Assembly: GCF_023736115.1 (NCBI RefSeq)
Contig: NZ_JAKQZC010000003.1
Coordinates: forward strand, 62,001 to 126,000
Length of the DNA stretch: 64,000 bases
Source: Salinicola avicenniae
GTDB lineage: Bacteria; Pseudomonadota; Gammaproteobacteria; Pseudomonadales; Halomonadaceae
Direction of reading: 5' to 3'
In this document: in pieces, positions 28,566 through 36,625 of the stretch
Numbering within the stretch: the first letter of the stretch is position 1
How the letters are laid out: every line of letters begins with the position of its first letter
Notes under the pieces: model-generated
The model's database searches: none
What the model was told of the DNA's origin: nothing
What the model saw: the letters and a program-made list of their open reading frames with translations, nothing else
Position numbers and translations under genes: made by a program

Positions 28566-29588
28566 TCAGGCCCCGACGCGCACCAATACCTTGCGCGCCT
28601 GTTTCGGATGGTTGTCGAGCAGATCGATGGCGTCTGGCATCTCGCCCAGCGCGACGCGGTGACTGATCAGCGCCTTGGGGTCGAGCCGGCCGGCGGCGAT
28701 GTGCGCGATGACCTCCGGGAATTTGCGGTTGTTGAGTCGCGAGCCGACCAGCGTCAGCTCCTTCTTGATGACCTCCAGCTGGATCAGGTCGCTCGGCGTC
28801 GGACTGAAGCCGAGCAGACCGAGGCGTCCGGCCGGGCAAGCCATGCGCAGCATGCCGGGCAGCATCGCCGGCACACAGGCGGCATCGGCGATCAGTGGCA
28901 CACCTTCGCCGCGGGTGGCGGCCATCACCGCCGACTCGAGATCCGCTTCACGGCCGTTGATGACATGGCTAGCGCCGAGTTCGCGCGCCGTTGCCAGGCG
29001 CGCATCGAGGATGTCGGTCACGATGATCTCTTCGATGCCGATGGCACGGGCCATCTGCAGCACGGTGAGGCCGATAACGCCGGCGCCGATCACCAGCAGG
29101 CGATCGCCGGGCTGCGGCTGCATACGCGCGAGAACGTTGGCGGCGATGGAGTAGGGCTCGACCAGGGCGGCGGCATCGAGATCGAGCGAATCCGGAACCT
29201 GGTACGCATTGGCAGCCGGCACATTGACCTGCTCGGCGAAACCGCCGCTGCGATGGACGCCGACCACCTGCATGGCACTGCAGACGTTGGGTCGGCCAAT
29301 GCGGCAAGGGTAACAAGCACCACAGGCGACGACCGGATCGATGCAGACCCGTTCACCGACGCGACCGCCATCCACGCCGTCACCGACGGCGCGGATGACG
29401 CCGGCGAACTCATGACCGGTGATCCTCGGGAAGCGCACGAACGCGTTGTCGCCGTGAATGATGTGCATGTCCGACCCGCAGATGCCGGCAAAGGCGACGT
29501 CCACCAGCACTTCTCCGGGCGCCGCCGTTGGCGCCGGTTGCTCGGCGACGTGAAAGTCGTGGGGGGCTCTAACTTCAAAGGCTTGCAT
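28566..29588 (-). CDS. Zinc alcohol dehydrogenase family, probable L-gulonate 5-dehydrogenase (RspB-like)
   Basis: 340 aa MDR dehydrogenase. Catalytic zinc ligands are in GICGSDMH and GHEFAG; the structural zinc site is CGACYPCRIGRPNVC; the NAD site is LLVIGAGVIGLTVLQMA. RspB-like proteins beside a ManD enzyme have been assigned as L-gulonate 5-dehydrogenase (EC 1.1.1.380, L-gulonate to D-fructuronate), characterised from Halomonas elongata as I recall. That reaction would feed uxuB and uxuA here exactly. Strong AGGAGA before ATG 29588. Other sugar-alcohol substrates cannot be excluded from sequence. Confidence 0.82.
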   Translation of the reverse strand: MQAFEVRAPHDFHVAEQPAPTAAPGEVLVDVAFAGICGSDMHIIHGDNAFVRFPRITGHEFAGVIRAVGDGVDGGRVGERVCIDPVVACGACYPCRIGRPNVCSAMQVVGVHRSGGFAEQVNVPAANAYQVPDSLDLDAAALVEPYSIAANVLARMQPQPGDRLLVIGAGVIGLTVLQMARAIGIEEIIVTDILDARLATARELGASHVINGREADLESAVMAATRGEGVPLIADAACVPAMLPGMLRMACPAGRLGLLGFSPTPSDLIQLEVIKKELTLVGSRLNNRKFPEVIAHIAAGRLDPKALISHRVALGEMPDAIDLLDNHPKQARKVLVRVGA

Positions 29589-29666
29589 CGAGAGTTCTCC
29601 TGAAACAGTCGCAACCGCGGTCGCGTGCGCTGACTCGTACCTGGTTACCGTTCACTCGAGGTTCCA

Positions 29667-30878
29667 TCACCAGTGCCACAGCGTGCCGTCCTCGAGCCGG
29701 TTGACCGGGAGGCTGGCGCGCCTGAACGGATACTTCGCCGCGGCTTCCTCGTCGATATCCACCCCGTGTCCCGGTGATTCGCCAACCAGGAAGTGGCCTT
29801 CCTCGAAGCGATAGTCGTGCGGGAAGACGCTGTCGGTCAGCGCGTCGTGCGGCATATGCTCCTGCACGCCGAAGTTCGGTACCCAGGTATCGAAGTGGAT
29901 CGCGGCGCCGAGGCAGACCGGCGACAGGTCGGTCGGGCCATGGAATCCGGTGCGGATGTGGTAGAGCGAGGCGAGATCGGCGATGCGGCGCACGTGAGTG
30001 ATGCCGCCACCGTGGGTCAGCGGCGTGCGGATATAGTCGATCCACTGGTTCTGGATCATCTCGCGGCAGTCGTGGATCGAGTTGAACACCTCGCCGATCG
30101 CGAGGGGGGTGGTGGTGTGTTCGCGAATCAGGCGCAGGCTCTCCTGGTTTTCGGCGGGAACGCAGTCCTCGAGCCAGAAGAGGTGGTAGGGCTCCACCGC
30201 CTTGCCGAGACGCGCGGCCTCGATCGGCGTCAGCCGGTGGTGAACGTCGTGCAGCAGGTGCAGATCGTGACCGAAACGCTCGCGTACCGCGGCGAAAAGT
30301 TGTGGCACGTGGTTGAGATATTTCTCGGTGCTCCAGACATGCTCGGCCGGCAGCTCGGCATCCGCCGGCTCGTAGCGTTCGCCCTCGTGCTTGGCGACGC
30401 CGTAGATCGTCTTGATGCCGGGTACGCCGGCCTGGACACGCACGGCCTTGTAGCCCATCTCGACATGACGTGCGACCTCCGCCAGGCAACTGTCGATGTC
30501 CTTGCCGGTGCAGTGGGCGTAGGTCATCACCCGTTCGCGGCTCTTGCCGCCGAGCAGCTGATAGAGCGGCATGCCCGCCGCCTTGGCCTTGATATCCCAC
30601 AGAGCCATGTCGACGGCGCCGATCGCGCTCATGGTGACCGGGCCGCGCCGCCAGTAGGCCCCGCGATAGAGATACTGCCAGGTATCCTCGATGCGGCTGG
30701 CGTCGCGTCCGATCAGCGCCGGCACGACGTGATCCTCGAGGTAGCTCGCGACCGCCAGCTCGCGACCGTTGAGCGTGGCATCGCCGATGCCGTAGAGACC
30801 GGATTCGGTGATCAGCTTGAGGGTGACGAAATTGCGTCCCGGCGAGGTGACGATGACACGGGCGTCGAGGATCTTCAT
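29667..30878 (-). CDS. ManD-family enolase-superfamily dehydratase (RspA-like D-mannonate/D-gluconate dehydratase)
   Basis: 403 aa. Opens with the ManD signature [20 protein letters not shown]. Metal ligands look like Asp211 (LLHDVHH), Glu237 (WLEDC) and Glu263 (IGEVFN). The catalytic pair Arg147 and Tyr159 described for ManD enzymes is present at the same numbers. The loop [10 protein letters not shown] has Pro315 where high-efficiency ManDs carry Ala; Pro marks the low-efficiency mannonate/gluconate group, of which a Chromohalobacter salexigens enzyme is a studied member. Encoded with UxuA, so it is probably not the main mannonate dehydratase. AGGAAA precedes ATG 30878. Its true substrate is open. 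Confidence 0.9.
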   Translation of the reverse strand: MKILDARVIVTSPGRNFVTLKLITESGLYGIGDATLNGRELAVASYLEDHVVPALIGRDASRIEDTWQYLYRGAYWRRGPVTMSAIGAVDMALWDIKAKAAGMPLYQLLGGKSRERVMTYAHCTGKDIDSCLAEVARHVEMGYKAVRVQAGVPGIKTIYGVAKHEGERYEPADAELPAEHVWSTEKYLNHVPQLFAAVRERFGHDLHLLHDVHHRLTPIEAARLGKAVEPYHLFWLEDCVPAENQESLRLIREHTTTPLAIGEVFNSIHDCREMIQNQWIDYIRTPLTHGGGITHVRRIADLASLYHIRTGFHGPTDLSPVCLGAAIHFDTWVPNFGVQEHMPHDALTDSVFPHDYRFEEGHFLVGESPGHGVDIDEEAAAKYPFRRASLPVNRLEDGTLWHW

Positions 30879-30916
30879 GGCGGTTTCCTGCCCTTCTGGT
30901 GCGGATGCGGTGCGAG

Positions 30917-31618
30917 TCAGCGGTGTTCGAAGAGATCGGGGAAGCGCTCGATCAGTCGCGGCAGTGAGGTCAGCAGTTCGCGCAGGTGCGTCTTGACTGC
31001 CTGCTCGGCGCCTTCCGGCGTGCGCGCGGCGATCGCTTCGACGATGGCCTGGTGCTGCTCGGTCAGCGTCTCCAGCGGTGTGCCGTCGGGGACGCTGATG
31101 TAGCGGACGCGATCGAAGTGCGCCTTGACCTCCTCGGTGAAGCGCCAGGCGGATTCGTGACCGGCCTCGCGCGACAGCGTCTGGTGAAAGGCTTCATCGA
31201 GTACATAGAAGCGGTCGTAGTCGCCGGCTCCGATAACGCGACGCTGGCGCTCGACCAGCTCGAAAAGGTCATCGAGCGCGCCTTGTCGGAGCCCGGTCTC
31301 GGCGGCGGACTTGGCTACCGCGACCTCGATCGCCTCGCGCACGAAGCGTGCGCTGTAGACCGCCTGCGGCGAGATCTTGACCACGAAGGTGCCGCGCTGC
31401 GGTCGGACCTCCACGAGCCCCGCTTCGGATAGCCGGATGAACGCTTCGCGCACCGGCTGGCGGCTGACCTGAAAGGTGTCCGCGATCTCCTTTTCGGAGA
31501 GTGCCTGCCCTGGCGCCAGCACCAGTCGGATGATGGCGTGGCGGAGGACATCGTAAAGACGTTGACGAACGTGGGGCGCGTCCGAGATGGGCCAGAGATC
31601 CTGCAGCGACGTGCTCAA
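30917..31618 (-). CDS. GntR-family (FCD domain) regulator of the hexonate operon
   Basis: 233 aa, starting at TTG 31618 (AAGGAA about 10 bp upstream); an unusual start codon that may limit its level. The N-terminal winged helix is [20 protein letters not shown], followed by [20 protein letters not shown]; the C-terminal FCD domain has [20 protein letters not shown] and [12 protein letters not shown], with the Asp/His set that binds metal and a carboxylate effector. First gene of the operon that runs to uxuA, so probably an autoregulated repressor released by a hexonate or hexuronate. A candidate operator lies at 31641-31669. Confidence 0.9.
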   Translation of the reverse strand: MSTSLQDLWPISDAPHVRQRLYDVLRHAIIRLVLAPGQALSEKEIADTFQVSRQPVREAFIRLSEAGLVEVRPQRGTFVVKISPQAVYSARFVREAIEVAVAKSAAETGLRQGALDDLFELVERQRRVIGAGDYDRFYVLDEAFHQTLSREAGHESAWRFTEEVKAHFDRVRYISVPDGTPLETLTEQHQAIVEAIAARTPEGAEQAVKTHLRELLTSLPRLIERFPDLFEHR

Positions 31619-31640
31619 AGCGAGGCTTCCTTTGCTTGTC

Positions 31641-31669
31641 TGACTAGTATGGTAGCTATCTGGCAGTCA
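31641..31669. promoter_or_regulatory. Candidate GntR operator upstream of the hexonate operon
   Basis: TGACT (31641-31645) and AGTCA (31665-31669) flank the pseudo-palindrome GGTAGCTATC (31651-31660, core TAGCTA). It sits 23-51 bp upstream of the gntR start, where a repressor site is expected. Pattern only; the symmetry is imperfect. Confidence 0.35.
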
Positions 31670-31820
31670 TTGACGATTCGACTTTGGGCGCAATCGGCGT
31701 GCCGGGTCCCATCGCCGCTCATCACAGTTTTCGTGCTAACGGCCGATCACCCTGACAGGTGCGTGGCGGTTCTCGTCGAGGGCGTCCGTGACAGGTGTTC
31801 GGAAGAGTACAGGAGCGGAT

Positions 31821-32495
31821 ATGGGTATTCGTGACTGGCCGGAAGGGGAGCGGCCGCGGGAAAAACTGCTGACGCTGGGGGCGGACGCACTGTCCGATGC
31901 CGAACTGCTGGCCATCTTTCTACGGGTCGGCGTCAAGGGGCGTTCAGCGGTGGATCTGGCGCGGGATCTCCTGAGCGCCTTTGGCGGCCTGCGGCCGCTG
32001 CTGGAGGCCGATCGGGCTCGTTTCTGTGCCGAACATGGGCTGGGCGCGGCGAAGTACGTTCAGCTGCAGGCGACGCTGGAGCTCTCGCGGCGCCATCTCG
32101 GCAGCCTGCTGGAGCGCGATGGCGCACTGACCTCGCCGGCGCTGGTGCGTACCTTTCTCAGTGCCCAGCTGCGTCATCTCGATCACGAGGCCTTCGCGGC
32201 GCTCTTTCTCGATACCCAGCATCGGGTCATTCGCTTCGACATCCTGGCCGAGGGCACGTTGGACAGCGCGTCGGTCTATCCGCGGGAGGTGGCGCGCCGG
32301 GCGCTGGCGCGCAACGCCGGTGCAGTGATCTTCGCCCATAATCACCCCTCCGGCGTGGCCGAACCGAGCGATGCCGATAGGCGCATTACCGAGCGTCTGC
32401 GAGACGCGCTCGCGTTGTTCGACATTCGCGTGCTGGATCACTTCGTGGTCGGCGATGGCGAGGTGATCTCGTTTGCCGAGCGTGGCTGGTTATAG
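31821..32495 (+). CDS. radC: RadC-family JAB/MPN domain protein
   Basis: 224 aa from ATG 31821 (AGGAGCGG upstream). The N-terminal helix-hairpin-helix part ([20 protein letters not shown]) precedes a JAB domain with the metal motif [16 protein letters not shown]. Despite its name, a role in DNA repair is not established. Starts the classic radC-rpmB-rpmG-mutM series; in E. coli coaBC is its divergent neighbour, here displaced by about 8.8 kb. Confidence 0.93.
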   Translation: MGIRDWPEGERPREKLLTLGADALSDAELLAIFLRVGVKGRSAVDLARDLLSAFGGLRPLLEADRARFCAEHGLGAAKYVQLQATLELSRRHLGSLLERDGALTSPALVRTFLSAQLRHLDHEAFAALFLDTQHRVIRFDILAEGTLDSASVYPREVARRALARNAGAVIFAHNHPSGVAEPSDADRRITERLRDALALFDIRVLDHFVVGDGEVISFAERGWL

Positions 32496-32838
32496 CGGTC
32501 CACGATGGAAAATCGCCATGAGGTTCATCGATGCGCCAACCGCCCTTGCCGCTGCAGGGGAGATTCGATTGGGAACCCGGGCGCGAATCCGGTATCATGC
32601 CGCGCCAGCGGTTTCCGGGGTTGGTGAGACAGGCGCCGGGCCGGTATGGAAAGGTAAGCGATTGCTTGCGATAGAGGGGGGCGTCTGGTATAAAGTACGC
32701 CCTTTGAATCAGGGCACACGGTGAGAGCCCGTCATTTCGTGCGTTTTCCGAGATGGCCGGGAGCGTCCCGCAGGGGAATACCGAAGATCTGTGCTCGATA
32801 ACCCGAACAACCCAACCCGCCAGTGGTCGGAGGCTTCC
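32496..32838 (+). other. rpmB leader and promoter region
   Basis: 343 bp between radC and rpmB. It holds a good sigma70-type promoter (32666-32694) giving a leader of about 140 nt. The leader is GC-rich and may fold, but I see no named riboswitch. No gene is apparent. Confidence 0.6.
32666..32694 (+). promoter_or_regulatory. Candidate promoter of rpmB-rpmG
   Basis: TTGCGA (32666-32671), 17-bp spacer, TATAAA (32689-32694). Good spacing and a strong -10, as expected for a ribosomal protein operon. Confidence 0.65.
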
Positions 32839-33075
32839 ATGTCCCAAGTTTGTCAGGTTACCGGTAAGCGTCCGGTGACTGGTAACAACGTCTCGCACTC
32901 TCAGCGCAAGACGCGTCGTCGTTTCGTCCCGAACCTGCATACGCATCGTTTCTGGGTCGAGTCCGAAAAGCGTTTCGTCAAGCTGCGTATCTCTTCCAAG
33001 GGCATGCGCATCATCGACAAGAAAGGCATCGAAGCGGTGCTGAGCGATATCCGCAAGAACGGCGCTAGCGTTTAA
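32839..33075 (+). CDS. rpmB: 50S ribosomal protein L28
   Basis: 78 aa, the usual size. Starts [20 protein letters not shown] and continues [23 protein letters not shown] 32839 with GGAGG at 32829-32833; in-frame starts further up are not family-like. L28 is part of the large subunit. rpmG follows after 11 bp. Confidence 0.97.
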   Translation: MSQVCQVTGKRPVTGNNVSHSQRKTRRRFVPNLHTHRFWVESEKRFVKLRISSKGMRIIDKKGIEAVLSDIRKNGASV

Positions 33076-33086
33076 GGAGTTTCAAG

Positions 33087-33242
33087 ATGCGTGACAAGAT
33101 CAAGTTGGTGTCCAGCGCCGGTACCGGCCACTTCTACACCACAGCCAAGAACAAGCGTAACACTCCGGACAAGCTCGAATTCAAGAAGTACGATCCGGTC
33201 GTTCGCAAGCACGTCATCTACAAGGAAGCCAAGATCAAGTGA
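33087..33242 (+). CDS. rpmG: 50S ribosomal protein L33
   Basis: 51 aa ([20 protein letters not shown], ending [10 protein letters not shown]), too short for many ORF callers. AAGGAG lies upstream of ATG 33087. It lacks the CxxC zinc pairs, so it is the zinc-free L33 form, as in E. coli. Cotranscribed with rpmB and ended by the hairpin at 33264. Confidence 0.97.
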   Translation: MRDKIKLVSSAGTGHFYTTAKNKRNTPDKLEFKKYDPVVRKHVIYKEAKIK

Positions 33243-33263
33243 TCTAGCTTCTCTGTAGTACGG

Positions 33264-33288
33264 AAAACCCGGTCCTCGACCGGGTTTT
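33264..33288 (+). terminator. Terminator of rpmB-rpmG
   Basis: Perfect 10-bp stem AAAACCCGGT (33264-33273), loop CCTCG, ACCGGGTTTT (33279-33288); the descending arm supplies the T-run. Confidence 0.88.
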
Positions 33289-33354
33289 CTCGTTTGTGGT
33301 GAACGCGTTTGTGGTGAATGCGTTGGTGACGAAAGAGCCGCGAGAACAGATGCC

Positions 33355-34170
33355 ATGCCAGAGCTTCCCGAAGTCGAGACCACCCGCCGGGGCATCGCTC
33401 CTCACGTCGAGGGGCGCGAGATCGTCGAGGTGATCGTACGCCATCGTGGCTTGCGTGTGCCGGTGCCGGCGGACCTGGAGTCGTCGTTGATCGGTACGTC
33501 GCTCGGCGCCATCGGGCGGCGCTCCAAGTATCTGCTGCTGCCCTGCGGCGAGCGAACGCTGCTGTGGCATCTTGGCATGTCCGGCAGCCTGCGCATTGCC
33601 CGCGTGGGCGATCTGCCGAAGAAGCACGATCATATCGACATGGTCGTCGAGAGCGGCAATATCCTGCGCTATCACGATCCGCGCCGCTTCGGGTTCGTCG
33701 ACTGGCTGGACGGCAGCGTCGAGCGCGATGTCCGCCTTACCCGGTTGGGCCCGGAACCGCTCTCGGATGCCTTCGACGGCGATCGTCTCTATCGTCTCTC
33801 GCGCGGACGCCGGGCGGCGGTCAAGCCGTTTCTGATGGACAATGCTGTCGTGGTCGGTGTCGGCAACATCTATGCCAGCGAAGCCCTGTTTCTGGCCGGG
33901 ATCGACCCGCGTCGCGCAGCGGGGCGTATCTCGCGGGAGCGCTATGACCAGCTGGCGTCGGCCATTCGCGAGGTGCTGGCGGCGGCGATTACCCAGGGGG
34001 GGACCACGCTACGCGATTTCGTCAGCGGCACCGGCGAGCCGGGCTACTTCGCCCAGCGGCTCAATGTCTATGGCCGTGCCGGCGACGCGTGTCGGCGCTG
34101 CGGGCACGAGCTGCGCCTGGTGACGCTCGGCCAGCGGGCGAGCGTATTCTGCCCGCTGTGTCAGACCTGA
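33355..34170 (+). CDS. mutM: Formamidopyrimidine-DNA glycosylase
   Basis: 271 aa. The catalytic N-terminus [13 protein letters not shown] (Pro2, Glu3) is intact, as are the helix-two-turn-helix region ([20 protein letters not shown]) and the C-terminal zinc finger CRRCG...FCPLC. Removes 8-oxoguanine and ring-opened purines from DNA. The MPELPEVE start at 33355 is fixed because Pro2 must follow the initiator Met. Between rpmG and rlmI. Confidence 0.97.
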   Translation: MPELPEVETTRRGIAPHVEGREIVEVIVRHRGLRVPVPADLESSLIGTSLGAIGRRSKYLLLPCGERTLLWHLGMSGSLRIARVGDLPKKHDHIDMVVESGNILRYHDPRRFGFVDWLDGSVERDVRLTRLGPEPLSDAFDGDRLYRLSRGRRAAVKPFLMDNAVVVGVGNIYASEALFLAGIDPRRAAGRISRERYDQLASAIREVLAAAITQGGTTLRDFVSGTGEPGYFAQRLNVYGRAGDACRRCGHELRLVTLGQRASVFCPLCQT

Positions 34171-34389
34171 CCGGGATTCGGCACAACGCTATCCGTACGC
34201 GATGCCGACGGCGGTACCGGAACCTGGCGGCGACCGGGGTGGTCGAAACTTGTCATCGACGGGTTCGCGCGCGCGGCTGGCGCGGTAGAATGCGGCCCAA
34301 TCCCGGCGGCGCGCGGGCGTAGCGCCAAGCGTGCACTGCCGCTGCCTGCTATCTCATGTTTTTCCTCGCTCATCGATGGAGCCCTGCCC

Positions 34390-35592
34390 ATGGAGTCCCC
34401 CGTGACCCAGACACTGCGCCTCAAGAAGAATGCCGACCGTCGCCTCAAGGCAGGCCATCTGTGGCTCTATTCCAATGAGATCGATATCCAGGCTACTCCG
34501 CTCAAGGGGCTCGAGCCGGGCGCCCAGGTCGTGATCGAAGCGGCCAACGGCAAGCCGCTCGGTGTCGCCTACGTTAACCCGAACTCATTGATCTGCGCGC
34601 GCGTTGTTTCCCGCGACGCCGATGTACGCCTGGATCGCTCGCTGCTGGTTCACCGTTTCAACCAGGCGCTGGCGCTGCGCGATCGGCTCTTTGCCAAGCC
34701 GTTCTATCGCCTGGTGCATGGTGAGGGCGACCTGCTGCCGGGGCTGATCGTCGATCGCTTCGATGACGTGCTGGTCGTGCAGCTCAATACCTTGGGCATG
34801 GAAACGGTGCGTGACGAGGTGATCGCTGCGCTCGACAAGGTGTTGTCACCGCGCGCGATCGTGTTCAAGAACGATTCCAGCGGTCGTCGACTCGAACAGC
34901 TCGAGTCGGAAGTCGCCGTTGTGCATGGCGAGTTGCCGGAGGAAGTGCTGCTGGAAGAGAACGGCGTACGCTTCGTCGCGCCGGTGCTCGATGGCCAGAA
35001 GACCGGCTGGTTCTATGACCATCGGGCCAATCGCGCCTGGCTCAACGGTCTGGTTGCCGGCAAGCGCGTGCTCGATCTGTTCAGCTACGTCGGCGGTTGG
35101 GGGGTGCAGGCTGCCGCTCACGGTGCCAGCGAGGTGCTGTGTGTCGATGCCTCGCAGACAGCGCTCGATCGCGTGGCCGAGAATGCCGCTCTCAACGGGC
35201 TCCACGAGCAGGTGGCGGTCGGTCGGGGCGACGTGTTCGAAGCCATGACCGCACTGCGCGCCGAGGGTGAGAAGTTCGATGTGGTGGTGGTCGATCCGCC
35301 GGCTTTCATCAAGAAGCGCAAGGACCTGGCCAACGGGGAACGCGCCTACGCGCGCCTCAATCGCGAAGCGATGCGTCTGCTGGGGCGCGACGGCCTGCTG
35401 ATGTCAGCCTCCTGCTCCATGCATCTCTACGAGGAGCGCCTGGTCGAGTGCGTGCGCGGTGCGGTACGCCACCAGGATCGCCATGGCCAGATCATCTACC
35501 GCGGTGGCCAGGCCGGTGACCACCCGGTCCATCCGTCGATCCCGGAGACGGCCTATCTTAAGGCGCTCGGCGTGCGCGTCTTTCGCAACTGA
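34390..35592 (+). CDS. rlmI: 23S rRNA m5C methyltransferase RlmI-like (PUA + SAM domain)
   Basis: 400 aa. The N-terminal PUA domain (LKKNADRRLKAGHLWLYSNE) precedes a central EEHEE-like domain and a SAM fold with VLDLFSYVGGWGVQAAAHGA, then VVVDPPAFIKKRKDLANGER and the catalytic Cys segment LMSASCSMHL. The family modifies C1962 of 23S rRNA in E. coli. ATG 34390; a GTG four codons on is an alternative. The 219 bp before it hold no gene. Confidence 0.9.
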   Translation: MESPVTQTLRLKKNADRRLKAGHLWLYSNEIDIQATPLKGLEPGAQVVIEAANGKPLGVAYVNPNSLICARVVSRDADVRLDRSLLVHRFNQALALRDRLFAKPFYRLVHGEGDLLPGLIVDRFDDVLVVQLNTLGMETVRDEVIAALDKVLSPRAIVFKNDSSGRRLEQLESEVAVVHGELPEEVLLEENGVRFVAPVLDGQKTGWFYDHRANRAWLNGLVAGKRVLDLFSYVGGWGVQAAAHGASEVLCVDASQTALDRVAENAALNGLHEQVAVGRGDVFEAMTALRAEGEKFDVVVVDPPAFIKKRKDLANGERAYARLNREAMRLLGRDGLLMSASCSMHLYEERLVECVRGAVRHQDRHGQIIYRGGQAGDHPVHPSIPETAYLKALGVRVFRN

Positions 35593-35671
35593 GATCGACC
35601 GCAACTGACGTCCGCCGAAACTGAGATCGGCGGTCACGAACGTCGGCCGCGACAGGGAGGGGAGCGTCGAT

Positions 35672-35998
35672 ATGGAGACGCGTCGTGTCTGCATCTTCCG
35701 TCATCCCAATGCCTTGCTGGTCGGGCATGTGCGTAACGTGCTGGAGAGCGCCGGTCTCCGTGCCGAGCTGCGCAACATGACGCTGGCGGGTGGGGCGGGC
35801 GAGCTGCCGCCGGATCAGTGCGAGGGCGAGGTGTGGGTCGCGGCGATAGTTCGCGAGCGGGCCGGCGCGCTGGTCCGCGAGGCTCTGGATGGGCCGGTGG
35901 ATGCGCCGGCCGACTGGCGCTGCCCGGGCTGCGGCGAGTTACTCGCGGGCGTCTTCGACGCCTGCTGGCGATGCGGCCTCGAACGCGACCCTGGTTAG
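35672..35998 (+). CDS. DUF2007-type protein with C-terminal zinc ribbon
   Basis: 108 aa. The first part (VCIFRHPNALLVGHVRNVLE, then AELRNMTLAGGAGELPPDQC) looks like the DUF2007 putative signal-transducing domain, related to the PII/ACT-like fold. The C-terminus carries CPGCGELLAGVFDACWRCG, a zinc-ribbon-like pair of CxxC motifs. Soluble. Function unknown. Located 79 bp after rlmI and 60 bp before a thioesterase, all in one direction. Confidence 0.75.
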   Translation: METRRVCIFRHPNALLVGHVRNVLESAGLRAELRNMTLAGGAGELPPDQCEGEVWVAAIVRERAGALVREALDGPVDAPADWRCPGCGELLAGVFDACWRCGLERDPG

Positions 35999-36058
35999 GC
36001 ACTTGGCCGCCGCACATCGCTGGCGTCGGCGCTCGTATCGACATCTGAGGAGACGCAC

Positions 36059-36499
36059 ATGGACTGGGATTTTGCGGACCCTTTCGTTATCGAGCTGCAG
36101 GTCGACGCCACGAGCATCGATCACTATGGACACGTCAACAACGCCGAGTATCTGCGCTGGATCGAACGGGCCAGCTGGTCGCACAGTCGGGCGCTGGGCC
36201 TGACGCTCGATGACTATCGCGCGCTCAACCGTGGCATGGTCGTGCATCGCCACGAACTGGACTATCTCGCGCCCGCCTTCGAGGGTGACCGATTGGCGCT
36301 CGCCACCTGGATTGTTGCCTGCGATGGCCGCCTGACGCTCCATCGACGTTTCCAGCTGGTCCAGGTTGAGACATCGCGCACGCTGCTGCGCGCCCACACC
36401 CGGTTTGCCTGTATCGATCTGGCGAGCAGCCGGCCGAAGCGCATGCCGCCGCGTTTTGTCGACGTCTACGGTGGCGCCTGCGTGACCGCCGGCGCGTGA
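36059..36499 (+). CDS. Acyl-CoA thioesterase (4HBT, YbgC-like hotdog fold)
   Basis: 146 aa. Contains the 4HBT signature around DATSIDHYGHVNNAEYLRWI, in which Asp/His of the HxxxxNxxY type are catalytic, then ELDYLAPAFEGDRLALATWI. Probably hydrolyses short or aromatic acyl-CoA esters in the cytoplasm; the substrate is not predictable. ATG 36059 after GGAGACGCAC. It is convergent with the SSS symporter gene. Confidence 0.88.
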   Translation: MDWDFADPFVIELQVDATSIDHYGHVNNAEYLRWIERASWSHSRALGLTLDDYRALNRGMVVHRHELDYLAPAFEGDRLALATWIVACDGRLTLHRRFQLVQVETSRTLLRAHTRFACIDLASSRPKRMPPRFVDVYGGACVTAGA

Positions 36500-36625
36500 T
36501 CATTGGCGCGTAAGCCCCCGAGCGCGTGACATCGGGGCTGTTCTCAGGGGCGCCTGTTATCGAGGCTGCCCCTGCCATCTTTTCTCCTTATCTGACCGTC
36601 TGCTTGTCTTGCCGTCTGCGTGTCG

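Noticed and set aside
22788-31618. Phage or transposon origin of the hexonate operon
   Set aside because: No integrase, transposase, terminal repeats or attachment site are visible at the edges, and base composition looks like the surroundings.
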